Assembly: GCF_030380815.1 (NCBI RefSeq)
Contig: NZ_JAUDUY010000006.1
Location: 1 to 64,000, forward strand
Length of the DNA: 64,000 nt
Origin: Robiginitalea aurantiaca
Lineage (GTDB): Bacteria > Bacteroidota > Bacteroidia > Flavobacteriales > Flavobacteriaceae
Reading direction: 5' to 3'
Shown: piece after piece, positions 17,482-27,041 of the stretch
How the letters are laid out: every line of letters starts with the position of its first letter
Position numbering within the stretch: position 1 is the first letter of the stretch
Notes under the pieces: model-generated
What the model saw: the letters and a program-made list of their open reading frames with translations, nothing else
Database searches by the model: none
What the model was told of the DNA's origin: nothing
Made by a program: the position numbers and the translations under genes

Positions 17482-19506
17482 CTATTGTGGAAGGGAAAAT
17501 GCATCCGGCACCTCAAAATCATTCGTCTGGAACGCCTTCAGTCCGGAATGCAGCCAGGCGCGATAGGTCTCTATATCTGTGTTTTGAACCGGTGGCGCCA
17601 GTATTTTGAGATCAGGCGCTAGCAATACGTAATAGGGTTGGGAAACGGCGCCGAAATTCAGGTTCTGGAATGTGCTCCAATAATCCCCTATGGATTCAAT
17701 CTCCTTGAGGGTGCCATTCGCATAGGAGAAGGTAAACTGCTGATCTTCCGGGAGCGGTTTCCGCTCATCCACATATAAGGAAACCAGGATGTATTCATCC
17801 CGGATCAGGCGGAACACTTCAGGATTACTCCAGACCTGTTCTTCCATTTTCCGGCAATTCACACAGGCCCAGCCCGTGAAATCAAGAAGGATGGGTTTGC
17901 CGCTGGCCTGAGCCTGTGCCATACCTTCCTGAAAATCTTTGTAGCAATCCAATCCCAGGGGGCAGTCCGTTTCTTGTTTGCTCAGGGTATAAAAATCCGG
18001 TGGCGGAAAACCACTGAGCGCTTTTAAAGGTGCCCCTGTAAGCAAGCCATACCCAAGGTAGGCGGCAAAGCCAATAAAGAATAATGCGCCCACTACAGCC
18101 GTTTTGGAACGTCGCCTTTTCACAGTTCCCCCTTCTTTGAACCGGAAGGCTCCCAAAAGGTAGGCAGAAAGCAAAAGGGCCAGTAGAATCCAGATCCCGA
18201 GGAATACTTCCCGCTTGAGAAATCCCCAGTTCCCAATCAGATCGGCATTGGAAAGAAATTTTAAGGCAAGGCCCAATTCGAGAAACCCCAGGACGACCTT
18301 GACCGTTTCCATCCACCCCCCCGAACTCGGCAAGCGCTGCAACCAGGACGGAAACATGGCAAAGAGCGTAAAGGGTAAGGCCAGGGCCACCCCAAAGCCC
18401 AGCATCCCGGCCGTCAGGTTGGTCGCAACGTCCCCTTCGGAAAGCGCTGTGCTCCCTAATAAGCCACCGAGGATTGGACCCGTGCACGAAAAGGAAACAA
18501 TCGCAAGGGTCAGGGCCATAAAAAAGATTCCAATGGCACCGCCAATCCGGTCAGATGCCCGATCAGCACCGGACGCCCACGAAGCAGGCAGGGTCAATTC
18601 GTAATAGCCAAAGAATGAGAAGGCAAAGACGACAAAGACCACAAAGAAGAGAAGGTTCAGCCAGATATTCGTCGCAAGCGTATTCAAGATTTGGGCGTCT
18701 ACCGAATCGAAGAAATGAAAGGGCAAACTCAAGAGAAAATAGATCAATATGATACAGAAACCGTAAAATCCTGCCCGCGCAATCCCTTTGGAGCGGCTGT
18801 TGGTCTGCTTGGTGAAAAAAGATACCGTAAGCGGAATCATCGGAAACACACAGGGCGTAAGCAGGGCGAGCAATCCTCCCAGGAAGCCCAGGCCAAAAAT
18901 AACCCAGATTCCCTTCCCCTTTCCGGTCCCTGTGGCGTTATGCTGTTCGAGGAAGGCTGTGTTTTTCAGGTCCAATCTGAGGGCATCGCTTTTCGTGAGG
19001 GATTCGGCATCGAGTTCCGGGGATTCCGGAACAAATGGTTGATCCGTCAGTGAAAACAAAAAGGTCTTTTCCGCCCCGATGCAGACCTCTTTGCAGACCT
19101 GATAAAATATATCAACTTGTATCCCGGGTAGCGATTTATCGTTTAGATAGATCTTCTGAACAAACCTGGCGGTCCCCTTAAAAAAGGTCTCATCAACTTC
19201 GAAGATATCGCTGAAAGCGGTCTCCGTCTCGCTCTCCTGGACAGGGCCCAAAGTCTGGTAACCCATGCCGTTGCCCTTAAAGGAAAACTCTGTGGGCAGG
19301 GCTCCGCCCTCTGGAGTATGCTGCGAGTATAAATGCCACTCGGGGTCTATGCTAGCCTCAAAAACCAGAGAAAAGGAAGTGTCGGACTCCCGGATCAGCT
19401 CCTGAGTCCATTGGACCGGGTGCGCTTCGATCTGTGCGTGTACCGGTTGCCAAAGGCAAACCGTGCACAAAAAAACCATCTGTAAAATTGCCCTTATCCG
19501 CGCCAT
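17482..19506 (-). CDS. dsbD: Thiol:disulfide interchange protein DsbD-like
   Basis: This carries electrons from cytoplasmic thioredoxin across the inner membrane to periplasmic disulfide reductases. Order of parts: signal peptide (1-24); N-terminal periplasmic DsbD-alpha-like domain with V-C-K-E-V-C; an 8-helix transmembrane domain from about 200 to 455, with L-T-P-C-V-F-P-M and S-F-S-C-T-G-P holding the two redox cysteines; and a C-terminal thioredoxin fold with W-A-C-V-N-C-R-K near residue 547. All three cysteine pairs are visible. Its start overlaps the end of tilS by 13 bases, so the two are translationally coupled. Confidence 0.93.
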   Translation of the reverse strand: MARIRAILQMVFLCTVCLWQPVHAQIEAHPVQWTQELIRESDTSFSLVFEASIDPEWHLYSQHTPEGGALPTEFSFKGNGMGYQTLGPVQESETETAFSDIFEVDETFFKGTARFVQKIYLNDKSLPGIQVDIFYQVCKEVCIGAEKTFLFSLTDQPFVPESPELDAESLTKSDALRLDLKNTAFLEQHNATGTGKGKGIWVIFGLGFLGGLLALLTPCVFPMIPLTVSFFTKQTNSRSKGIARAGFYGFCIILIYFLLSLPFHFFDSVDAQILNTLATNIWLNLLFFVVFVVFAFSFFGYYELTLPASWASGADRASDRIGGAIGIFFMALTLAIVSFSCTGPILGGLLGSTALSEGDVATNLTAGMLGFGVALALPFTLFAMFPSWLQRLPSSGGWMETVKVVLGFLELGLALKFLSNADLIGNWGFLKREVFLGIWILLALLLSAYLLGAFRFKEGGTVKRRRSKTAVVGALFFIGFAAYLGYGLLTGAPLKALSGFPPPDFYTLSKQETDCPLGLDCYKDFQEGMAQAQASGKPILLDFTGWACVNCRKMEEQVWSNPEVFRLIRDEYILVSLYVDERKPLPEDQQFTFSYANGTLKEIESIGDYWSTFQNLNFGAVSQPYYVLLAPDLKILAPPVQNTDIETYRAWLHSGLKAFQTNDFEVPDAFSLPQ

Positions 19507-20801
19507 TCAAGCCTGAGTATTTGTTTTGTCTGCCCTGTAACTTTAAAGCGTTCATCCGGGCGATGTCCTACCAGCCAAACGATCGCATCTCCACTGCATA
19601 GTATCCACTGGTCCTCTTTTTCAAAGAGGTTGAATTTATGATCTTTAAAGTATTTCGCTATTTTCTGTCTTCCCGACATGCCCAAAGGGTAAAAGTAATC
19701 GCCTTTTTGCCATTTTCGCAATTGCAATCCCTCCTTTAACGTTTCCCGATCCACATATAGTACGTTTTTCCCGGCCTGTTCCATATGGGCAACTTCGCTC
19801 AGGATCATGGGGAGGTCACTGGGATTGGGAGATACTTGCGGATATATCTGGTAAATCTCCTGGCTTTGTGCCTGGACGGGCCTTAACAACAAGGCGGTTC
19901 TGTCCCTGAGTAAGCGATGGGTCGCAGATCTGATCTCCTTCCCACTAATCCCGTCCATCAGCCTCCTTAGGGCCTGCCAGTCTGTGAACCCATAGGGCCT
20001 GAAAAGTTCATATAAATAAGGATCAAGCGGGCTCAGTTGCTCCAGGGCCTTCAGCGGGAACCTTACCACTTCTCCTTCTTTCTCGAGCACCCTATCCCGA
20101 ACTTCAGCTATGTGGTTTCCCAGCAGGGCCCTGCTGCCCTTAAGGAAATCAAGTGACTTCTCGAAGTTTCCGAGCACCCTGGAATCGGCCTTTTTCAAAT
20201 TCGGAATGACGGATTGGCGAAGCCGGTTCCTCAGGTACTTCTCTTCTGTATTCGAGGCGTCTTCCCGCCAAGGCGTTTTCGTATCATGCGCATAGGCGAG
20301 GATTTCCTCCCTGTCAAATGGCAACAAAGGTCTTCTGATTCCCTTCGCAGCAGCCGGAATTCCGGTAAGTCCTTCAAGGCCTGTGCCGCGGATAAGGTTG
20401 ATTAAAAAGGTCTCCAGCTGGTCATCTGCATGATGGGCTGTGATTGTAAATGTGAGGTTGCGCTCCCTGAGGAGATCCGCAAACCACTCGTATCTCAGCA
20501 CCCTTGCACTTTCCTGAAGTGATTGTTTATGTGAAGCACTATATGCTACTGTATTAAATTGTTTTACATGTATAGTTTGATTCCATATTATCCCCATCTC
20601 TGTCACAAAATCAGCATCCTTTGTACTGTCGTCTCCACGAAGGTTGAAATTGCAATGCGCAACTTCAAAGTCAAGTCCGGATTCCCGGCAAAGGGTCCAG
20701 AGTACCATACTGTCCACACCCCCGCTGCACGCGAGCAGGAATGGCTTTTGAAGCATCTCTGGAAAATGGGTTTCAATATGTGCCTTAAAGCGTGTTTTCA
20801 C
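19494..20801 (-). CDS. tilS: tRNA(Ile)-lysidine synthase
   Basis: TilS attaches lysine to C34 of the minor tRNA-Ile(CAU) so that it reads AUA codons; it is essential in most bacteria. The P-loop S-G-G-V-D-S is at residues 26-31, followed by the H-C-N-F-N-L-R-G and H-H-A-D-D-Q motifs of the N-type ATPase domain. The C-terminal domain carries R-K-W-Q-K-G-D-Y-F-Y-P-L-G-M, typical of the tRNA-binding TilS-C region. At 435 residues it has the normal length. It starts 63 bases after the stop of the alpha/beta hydrolase. Confidence 0.95.
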   Translation of the reverse strand: MKTRFKAHIETHFPEMLQKPFLLACSGGVDSMVLWTLCRESGLDFEVAHCNFNLRGDDSTKDADFVTEMGIIWNQTIHVKQFNTVAYSASHKQSLQESARVLRYEWFADLLRERNLTFTITAHHADDQLETFLINLIRGTGLEGLTGIPAAAKGIRRPLLPFDREEILAYAHDTKTPWREDASNTEEKYLRNRLRQSVIPNLKKADSRVLGNFEKSLDFLKGSRALLGNHIAEVRDRVLEKEGEVVRFPLKALEQLSPLDPYLYELFRPYGFTDWQALRRLMDGISGKEIRSATHRLLRDRTALLLRPVQAQSQEIYQIYPQVSPNPSDLPMILSEVAHMEQAGKNVLYVDRETLKEGLQLRKWQKGDYFYPLGMSGRQKIAKYFKDHKFNLFEKEDQWILCSGDAIVWLVGHRPDERFKVTGQTKQILRLEWRG

Positions 20802-20863
20802 TCTGCAAAGTTAGGTACAAATTGTACAGAAACGGCAGGAATCTGAAGGCGTTGGCAGATGAA

Positions 20864-21712
20864 TTACACTTTAAACGTATGGCTTTCCAGCCAGATGTGC
20901 ATTGCCTCAAAATAGCGTTCCCTTTCAAGATCGTGATGCAATTCATGGTATCCGTCTTCGAGCAGTTCAAGATGGGTTGAGGTTGCACCGGCATGAAAGT
21001 CCCGGCTTCCATGAGGATCGATTATGGGATCCGCAGTCCCGTGGAGAATTAACGTTGGCACGTCCAGGTTATGTGCATTTTGAATCGCCCATTCCCCAGC
21101 CTCTATTACCGGAAAAGAGAATGTGGGACTGACCTTGTCATGGATAAGCGGATCGGCCTTGTATTTCAATACTTCCTCCGGATCTCTTGAAATCCCTGCA
21201 GGATCCAGGCCCGAAGGCACAGTTGCGGAGGGCGCAATACGCGAGAGCAGTTTCCCGAGTTTCCACTTCCATGCCGGAGGATTAAAAGCAAGTCGCAGAT
21301 AGGGGCTGCTCGCGATTACACCTTCAGGCTTCCCAAATCCACGAAGCACAAAATTCAGGGCGAGGTTTCCTCCCATACTGTGCCCGTAGAGCAGCAGCGG
21401 GAGTTCCGGGTATCTCGACCTTAGTTTGTGATACCCTTTTTTGGTTAGTCCCATTAGCTGTTGGTATCCCTGGCAGTGACCTCTTTTCCCACCGCTTTTT
21501 CCATGACCAATCAGATCGAATCCGAGTACGGAAAAGCCATGCCGATTGAAAAAAGGGGCTACTTCCTTTAAATACCTTCCTGAATGTTCACCAAATCCGT
21601 GGATTAGCAGGATACTCGCCCTGGGATTCTCGACAAGAGACCAAAATCCATGAATGGGCACGCCTTCCCAGTCTTCCTTAAACGTTTGCACTTCGTATTT
21701 CCCTTCAGTCAT
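20864..21712 (-). CDS. Alpha/beta hydrolase, monoacylglycerol-lipase-like
   Basis: This serine hydrolase resembles the monoglyceride/lysophospholipase group. Visible parts are L-I-H-G-F-G-E-H-S-G (oxyanion hole, about 37-45), the nucleophile elbow G-H-S-M-G-G (Ser112), an Asp in H-G-T-A-D-P near residue 231 and a His in Y-H-E-L-H-H-D near 261, completing the triad. There is no signal peptide, so it acts in the cytoplasm. It lies 30 bases after the FMN reductase stop. The natural ester substrate is not known. Confidence 0.9.
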   Translation of the reverse strand: MTEGKYEVQTFKEDWEGVPIHGFWSLVENPRASILLIHGFGEHSGRYLKEVAPFFNRHGFSVLGFDLIGHGKSGGKRGHCQGYQQLMGLTKKGYHKLRSRYPELPLLLYGHSMGGNLALNFVLRGFGKPEGVIASSPYLRLAFNPPAWKWKLGKLLSRIAPSATVPSGLDPAGISRDPEEVLKYKADPLIHDKVSPTFSFPVIEAGEWAIQNAHNLDVPTLILHGTADPIIDPHGSRDFHAGATSTHLELLEDGYHELHHDLERERYFEAMHIWLESHTFKV

Positions 21713-21742
21713 AAAATAAATGTTTGTGGTTTTAACACATTT

Positions 21743-22285
21743 CTACCTGGCGTCAATATAGGCGAGAAAGTCATTGAGGGCTTGCTCGTGAAGGGAAGCC
21801 TGGCCAGGATCTGTGATGCCCGTCTGGGGATCGAAACAATCGTAGTAATTATGAAGCGAAAAGGTCGATACCACTTCGGCCCCAAAGCGTTTCAGCATTT
21901 GGGCTACGACATCCCGGGAAGAGGCTGCTCCGCGCTTTCCACCCGAAGCAGACATCAGGAAAACCGGGGTATTGACCAGGAATTTGCGCTCGTCCCTGGA
22001 AAGCCAGTCAAGAATATTTTTAAAAAAAGCCGAGGGATTCCCATTGTGCTCATTCACAGAAAGGATTAGGGCTTCGGCCTCTTCTATCTGTTTCCGAAAT
22101 CCGGTTACTATTTCAGGGATTCCATCTGATTTTTCGAGATCTTCACTGTACATCGGAAAAGCGTATCCGGCCAGTTCAATACACTGAACGCCTCGATCCT
22201 TAATTAGGGAGACGGTGTACTTAACTAAATTGAAATTGATCGAAGTTGAGGAATTGCTTCCGGCAGTTGCCAAAATTGCTGACAT
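21743..22285 (-). CDS. NAD(P)H-dependent FMN reductase family protein
   Basis: A flavodoxin-like quinone or FMN reductase of 180 residues. The N-terminus has the FMN phosphate-binding loop (A-G-S-N-S-S-T-S-I-N) and the middle has the family segment P-S-A-F-F-K-N-I-L-D-W. The later S-A-S-G-G-K-R-G-A motif also fits. It acts in the cytoplasm, using NAD(P)H to reduce flavin, quinones or azo compounds. It is the first gene of the long minus-strand run toward tilS. The 119 bases to the divergent acyltransferase start must hold both promoters. Confidence 0.88.
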   Translation of the reverse strand: MSAILATAGSNSSTSINFNLVKYTVSLIKDRGVQCIELAGYAFPMYSEDLEKSDGIPEIVTGFRKQIEEAEALILSVNEHNGNPSAFFKNILDWLSRDERKFLVNTPVFLMSASGGKRGAASSRDVVAQMLKRFGAEVVSTFSLHNYYDCFDPQTGITDPGQASLHEQALNDFLAYIDAR

Positions 22286-22404
22286 AAAAACAGGTTTTCA
22301 GCGAAAATAAAGGAATTTAGGTGCTGAGGTCTGTAATTTTAATAATTTTGCCAGCGAAAACATCCATAGCAGGCTGTTTTTCAGTATATAGAGTATCTGA
22401 ATTT

Positions 22405-23592
22405 ATGAAAGAACAGAGTAAACGACTCTATTTTATAGATGCCATGCGCGCCTGGGCCATCCTCATGATGCTTCAGGGGCATTTTATCGATGGCCTGCTG
22501 GATCCCGTATATCGCGACCCATCAAATCTCTTGTTTTCCACCTGGAAATATTTTCGCGGGATTACCGCCCCCGTATTCTTTACGGTTTCCGGCTTTATTT
22601 TCACATACCTCTTATTGCTGGCACCTGTACAGGGAAAAAACAACCCCCGTATCCGCAAGGGACTAAAACGCGGCCTGGAACTTATCGGTATTGGTTACCT
22701 CTTGCGCACGAATCTGTTTGGACTCCTCAATGGTGTAATTTACCCTTCTTTTTTCCTGGTGGATGTCCTTCATTGTATCGGCATTGCCCTTTTACTCCTG
22801 ATTTTGATCTATCTGGCAGTCCCAAAAGGTAAGATCGGAAGGCTTTCTGTGGTGTTTCTAACTTTGGGAGTACTGCTTTTTGCATTCGAACCCGTTTACA
22901 GCGCATGGGATCTTTCATTTATGCCTGTAGCATTGGCGAACTACTTTACCCGGGCAAATGGTTCGGTGTTTACGATTATTCCGTGGGTAGGTTACGCGTT
23001 TATAGGTGGTTTTATGGCTTCCCTTTTCTACAGGTATCGTAACATCAAGTACCTGTATCTAAAAAGTATTGGCGTTTTCCTACTTGGGGGTGTCAGCCTA
23101 ATTTGGTACTCCTCTCCCCTTTTCGATTGGATTAGCGTTAGGGCCGGTATTGCCCTTTTCGAGCGAATCGCCCTGAACAATTACCTGTTTATCCGTCTTG
23201 GAGATGTCATGCTCGTTTTTGCAGTGTTCATTTTGCTCAGAGGCCTGATGAAACGAAAGGTATTTCTGAGCATAGGGCAGCATACCCTGTCCATTTATGT
23301 GATCCACTTTATGGTTCTGTACGGAAGTCTTACGGGAATTGGTTTATACCAGTTCTGGAACCAGGCGCTCACCCCCGTTCAGGTCATTACGGGAGCATTG
23401 ATTTTTATGACCTTTTGCACCTGGGCTGCCCTGAGCTACAACCAGCACAAACAATTGCTCCTAACTTCACTGGGCCAGACCCTGGGATGGATTAAGAGCA
23501 AAGGGATTTACCTGATGGACCTGGGACTGCGCACGTGTCGCATAGTCTGGACGCGTCTTATCCGATATCTCACAGCTACACAGAGTCGATAA
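22405..23592 (+). CDS. Multi-span membrane protein, heparan-alpha-glucosaminide acetyltransferase-like (DUF1624 type)
   Basis: From the ATG at 22405 the protein starts with R-L-Y-F-I-D-A-M-R-A-W-A-I-L-M-M-L-Q-G-H-F, the hallmark first helix of the DUF1624/HGSNAT-like acyltransferases. About ten membrane helices follow. Members are thought to move acetyl groups across the membrane onto sugars, although most bacterial ones are uncharacterised. An in-frame ATG at 22321 adds 28 residues unlike the family, so I rejected it. It is divergent from the FMN reductase and converges on lpd. Confidence 0.8.
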   Translation: MKEQSKRLYFIDAMRAWAILMMLQGHFIDGLLDPVYRDPSNLLFSTWKYFRGITAPVFFTVSGFIFTYLLLLAPVQGKNNPRIRKGLKRGLELIGIGYLLRTNLFGLLNGVIYPSFFLVDVLHCIGIALLLLILIYLAVPKGKIGRLSVVFLTLGVLLFAFEPVYSAWDLSFMPVALANYFTRANGSVFTIIPWVGYAFIGGFMASLFYRYRNIKYLYLKSIGVFLLGGVSLIWYSSPLFDWISVRAGIALFERIALNNYLFIRLGDVMLVFAVFILLRGLMKRKVFLSIGQHTLSIYVIHFMVLYGSLTGIGLYQFWNQALTPVQVITGALIFMTFCTWAALSYNQHKQLLLTSLGQTLGWIKSKGIYLMDLGLRTCRIVWTRLIRYLTATQSR

Positions 23593-23614
23593 ACCTCTGG
23601 ATTCTTTAGGGCAT

Positions 23615-25015
23615 TTAAGCGTGAAGTGCCCGGTCATCCGTAGCGGCTAAGGCAGCCTCTTTAACGGCCTCAGCATAGGTAGGGTGGGCATGGCTCATTC
23701 GCGCGATATCCTCTGCGGAGGCACGGTATTCCATTGCCGTAACGGCCTCTGCAATGAGGTCAGCCACCCGGGCCCCGATCATATGTACCCCCAGCACTTC
23801 ATCGGTCTTTTTATCCGCAAGGATTTTGACAAACCCATCCGTATCCATACTCGCCCTGGACCTGCCCAGTGCCCGCATTGGGAATTGCCCGCTTTTATAG
23901 GCGACTCCGGATTCTTTTAGCTCTTCCTCCGTTTTACCTACAGCCGCAACTTCCGGCCATGTGTAAACAACACCCGGGATTAAGTTATAGTCAATATGGG
24001 GTTTCTGGCCAGCCAGGATTTCTGCGACCATCACACCTTCTTCTTCTGCCTTGTGCGCGAGCATTTGTCCGCGGACCACATCGCCTATCGCATAGATGTT
24101 GGATGCGGAGGTCTGCAGGTGATCGTTAACGACGACCTGTCCTTTTTCATTCAGTTCCACTCCGGCAGCCTTTGCATTCAATCCTTCGGTGTAGGGTTTT
24201 CTTCCTACAGAAACCAGACAGTAGTCCCCTTTAAGCACAATTTCTTTTTCCTTTTTGTCTAAGGCCGTAACTGTGATTTCCTTTCCCTTTCTGGAGACAC
24301 CGGTCACCTTATGAGAGAGGTAAAATTTCATTCCCTGCTTTTTAAAAACCTTTGTCAGTTCTTTGGATAAAGCAGCGTCCATACCCGGAATAATACGGTC
24401 CATATACTCAACAACGCTCACTTGGGCCCCCAATCGCCGATACACCTGCCCGAGCTCGAGTCCTATGACACCCCCTCCGATAATAATCATGTGGTCGGGG
24501 ATTTCCTTCAGGCTCAAAGCCTCGGTAGAGGTTATAACCCGCTCTTTATCCAACTCGATAAAAGGCAGGGAGGCCGGTTTCGAACCCGTTGCGATAATAC
24601 TCGACTTCGCCTGAATCTCCTCTGTATTCCCGCCTTTTATTTGGATATGTGTGGCATCCTTAAAACTCCCAATCCCGTGGAAAACATCGATGTTGTTTTT
24701 ACTCATCAGGAATTCAATCCCCTTTGTGGTCTGGTCCACTACCCCCTGTTTCCTTTCGATCATCTTTTTTAAGTTCACCCGAACTTCACCCGGGATTTCA
24801 ATCCCATGGGTTTCAAAATGCGCAACGGCATCGTGATAGTGATGGCTGGAATCCAAAAGTGCTTTTGAGGGAATGCATCCTACATTGAGGCAAGTCCCGC
24901 CCAGTGTACTGTATTTCTCGATCAACGCGGTCTTCATCCCGAGCTGAGAACAGCGAATAGCCGCTACATAACCTCCGGGCCCTGAACCAATTACAGCAAC
25001 ATCATATGATTTCAT
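23615..25015 (-). CDS. lpdA: Dihydrolipoyl dehydrogenase (E3)
   Basis: E3 reoxidises dihydrolipoamide of the pyruvate, 2-oxoglutarate or branched-chain dehydrogenase complexes or the glycine cleavage system, passing electrons to NAD. From the ATG at 25015 it begins K-S-Y-D-V-A-V-I-G-S-G-P-G-G-Y (FAD-binding), has the redox pair in T-C-L-N-V-G-C (Cys42 and Cys47), an NAD-binding G-G-G-V-I-G-L-E-L-G, and the C-terminal H-A-H-P-T-Y-A-E-A catalytic His-Glu. An open extension to 25081 reads unlike E3. It stands alone, away from E1/E2 genes, so it probably serves several complexes. Confidence 0.95.
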   Translation of the reverse strand: MKSYDVAVIGSGPGGYVAAIRCSQLGMKTALIEKYSTLGGTCLNVGCIPSKALLDSSHHYHDAVAHFETHGIEIPGEVRVNLKKMIERKQGVVDQTTKGIEFLMSKNNIDVFHGIGSFKDATHIQIKGGNTEEIQAKSSIIATGSKPASLPFIELDKERVITSTEALSLKEIPDHMIIIGGGVIGLELGQVYRRLGAQVSVVEYMDRIIPGMDAALSKELTKVFKKQGMKFYLSHKVTGVSRKGKEITVTALDKKEKEIVLKGDYCLVSVGRKPYTEGLNAKAAGVELNEKGQVVVNDHLQTSASNIYAIGDVVRGQMLAHKAEEEGVMVAEILAGQKPHIDYNLIPGVVYTWPEVAAVGKTEEELKESGVAYKSGQFPMRALGRSRASMDTDGFVKILADKKTDEVLGVHMIGARVADLIAEAVTAMEYRASAEDIARMSHAHPTYAEAVKEAALAATDDRALHA

Positions 25016-25036
25016 AAAATCGTTTTTTCGTTTAAG

Positions 25037-25055
25037 GCAGCCCCGATCGGGCTGC
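25037..25055. repeat. Short GC-rich hairpin between lrp and lpd
   Basis: GCAGCCC and GGGCTGC form a 7-base stem with a 5-base loop. It lies after the stop of the Lrp-type gene (25138) and before the lpd start (25015). There is no good T-run on the minus strand, so it is either a weak terminator of the regulator gene or part of the lpd leader. Confidence 0.4.
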
Positions 25056-25137
25056 GTTTTATTGGGTTCACAAAAGTACAAATGTTTTGGCTTCTGACCT
25101 CAATTCACAAGAAAAGTAGGTATTGAAAAGGCGCCGA

Positions 25138-25590
25138 TCATAGCGGGAGTTCATGAGTTTGTTTTACCGTATTTATCACAAAGGCACTATGGGTACTGCC
25201 AATTTGAGGGATCAGCGTTAGTTTGGAAACCATAAATTCCCGATAGGCGGCCATATCCCGGACGCAGATTTCGAGCAGGTAATCGTATTCGCCCCCGAGG
25301 TGATAACAACTAACCACCTCCTTGAGTTGGTCCACCTCTTTCTCAAAAGTCCGGATCTGATGCTGTACGTGCTGACTGAGCTTAACCTGGCAAAATACCC
25401 TGAAATCAAGGTGTACTTTCACCGGGTCAATCCGGGCGACATACCCGAGAATCATTCCATTTCGTTCCAGCCTGCGAATACGTTCGTATACCGCGGTAGC
25501 TGAAAGCCCCAAATCTGCAGCGAGGGCTTTTGTGGTGAGTTTGCTATTTCGCTGGAGTTGCTGAAGTATTTTCTTATCGGTCTCATCCAT
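25138..25590 (-). CDS. Lrp/AsnC family transcriptional regulator
   Basis: This amino-acid-responsive regulator has an N-terminal winged HTH (residues 1-60: D-K-K-I-L-Q-Q-L-Q-R-N-S, T-A-V-Y-E-R-I-R-R-L) and a C-terminal RAM ligand domain (V-V-S-C-Y-H-L-G-G-E-Y-D-Y-L-L). At 150 residues it is full length. It is transcribed divergently from the methionine-gamma-lyase-like gene, with an AT-rich region of 160 bases between them that contains inverted repeats. This is the usual layout for a local regulator of an amino-acid catabolic gene, so I infer control of the divergent gene by its substrate or product. Confidence 0.92.
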   Translation of the reverse strand: MDETDKKILQQLQRNSKLTTKALAADLGLSATAVYERIRRLERNGMILGYVARIDPVKVHLDFRVFCQVKLSQHVQHQIRTFEKEVDQLKEVVSCYHLGGEYDYLLEICVRDMAAYREFMVSKLTLIPQIGSTHSAFVINTVKQTHELPL

Positions 25591-25686
25591 AGGGTCACCG
25601 GGATTTTATCTGATTCATTGAATAAGAAGAAGAATTTATAGTTTTTTATTCTAAATTTCTTATCTTATATAGTTTTTATTAAAGCA

Positions 25687-25711
25687 AATATTATTTTATA
25701 TTGATAATATT
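25687..25711. promoter_or_regulatory. AT-rich inverted repeat between lrp and megL-like gene
   Basis: AATATTAT (25687-25694) and ATAATATT (25704-25711) form perfect 8-base arms with a 9-base spacer, about 40 bases upstream of the start at 25751. AT-rich dyads of this kind fit Lrp-family operators. The neighbouring stretch 25620-25680 also has looser A/T dyads. Operator function is inferred from position only. Confidence 0.45.
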
Positions 25712-25750
25712 CGTGCAATTTAATATTTTTACTGTAAATAATACGACGTC

Positions 25751-26971
25751 ATGGACTATAATGCTCCCGATTCTATTCAGGATTTACAGTATTTCGGTGA
25801 ATACGGAGGGGTAAATCCTTCTATTTCAGATTCTTCAACCTACACTTTCCTCAATGCGAAGACGATGTTCGATACGTTTGAGGGAAATACGGAAGGGTGT
25901 TATCTCTACAGCAGACACTCCTCACCTTCCAACCTTTACCTGGGTGAGGCCCTGGCCGCCCTGGAAGGGACAGAGAGTGCGAATGTGACCGCCAGCGGTA
26001 TGGGCGCCATCACTGCAGTGATTCTGCAACTCTGTAGCAGTGGAGACCATATTGTGAGCAGCCGGACGATTTATGGTGGCACTTATGCCTTTATGAAGAA
26101 TTTTTTGAAGCGTTTTGATATTTCGGTGAGTTTTGTCGACATCACCAAACCGGATGTAGTGGCTTCAGCGATCCGCCCCAATACCCGGATGATCTATTGC
26201 GAATCGGTGAGCAACCCACTACTGGAGGTAGCTGATATCCCTGAACTTTCCCGAATTGGAAAATCCAAGGATATACCGCTTGTGGTGGATAATACCTTTA
26301 CCCCTCTTTCCATTGCTCCGGCACGCCTTGGGGCAGACATCGTGATTCACAGCCTGACAAAATTCATCAATGGTACCAGCGACACAGTGGCGGGAGCCGT
26401 CTGCGGCTCAACGGAATTTTGCCTTGCCCTTAAAGACGTCAATGACGGGGCCGGCATGCTTCTGGGGAGTACACTGGACAGCCTTCGGGCAGCCTCCATC
26501 CTCAAAAACATGCGGACCCTGCACCTTAGAATTCAAAAACACAGCGATAATGCCGCCTACCTGGCCAGGGAGTTTGAAGCCCTGGGATTGCGGGTGGTTT
26601 ACCCCGGACTTCCCTCCCATCCGGGCCATGAGCTGATGAAAAAACAACATATGGCGCATTTCGGCTACGGCGGGATCCTTACCCTGGATGTACAAACCCT
26701 GGAGAAGGCAAATGCACTTATGGAGCTCATGCAGAAGGAAAACCTTGGGTACCTCGCTGTGAGTCTTGGGTTTTATAAGACCCTTTTTAGTGCTCCGGGG
26801 GCATCGACCTCCTCCGAAATCCCCGAAGCGGAACAAATCGCCATGGGACTGGGAGAAGGACTCATCCGTTTTTCAATCGGGCTGGACAACAACATCGAAC
26901 GTACGTTTAAAACGATGAAAGCGTGTATTGAAGCCATCGGAATCATGCCTGTGCATGAGGTTTCAAAATAA
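25751..26971 (+). CDS. Cys/Met-metabolism PLP enzyme, methionine gamma-lyase-like
   Basis: A PLP-dependent enzyme of the trans-sulfuration family. Methionine gamma-lyase splits methionine to methanethiol, ammonia and 2-oxobutyrate. Visible features are Y-S-R-H-S-S-P-S-N-L (family Y-x-R near the active site), G-M-G-A-I (phosphate contact), V-D-N-T-F-T-P-L, and the PLP lysine in H-S-L-T-K-F-I-N-G near residue 203. At 406 residues it has the normal length. Cystathionine gamma-lyase or gamma-synthase cannot be excluded. The divergent Lrp regulator and the following transporter suggest an inducible amino-acid catabolic unit. Confidence 0.85.
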   Translation: MDYNAPDSIQDLQYFGEYGGVNPSISDSSTYTFLNAKTMFDTFEGNTEGCYLYSRHSSPSNLYLGEALAALEGTESANVTASGMGAITAVILQLCSSGDHIVSSRTIYGGTYAFMKNFLKRFDISVSFVDITKPDVVASAIRPNTRMIYCESVSNPLLEVADIPELSRIGKSKDIPLVVDNTFTPLSIAPARLGADIVIHSLTKFINGTSDTVAGAVCGSTEFCLALKDVNDGAGMLLGSTLDSLRAASILKNMRTLHLRIQKHSDNAAYLAREFEALGLRVVYPGLPSHPGHELMKKQHMAHFGYGGILTLDVQTLEKANALMELMQKENLGYLAVSLGFYKTLFSAPGASTSSEIPEAEQIAMGLGEGLIRFSIGLDNNIERTFKTMKACIEAIGIMPVHEVSK

Positions 26972-27041
26972 AAGGACACCGCGGGACGGTTGCACGATTA
27001 CCAGCATTATCGTAATATTACCTTCCAACTAAACGCAATCC

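Noticed and set aside
25037-25055. GC hairpin as a strong rho-independent terminator
   Set aside because: No T-run on the minus strand, where the neighbouring genes are transcribed.
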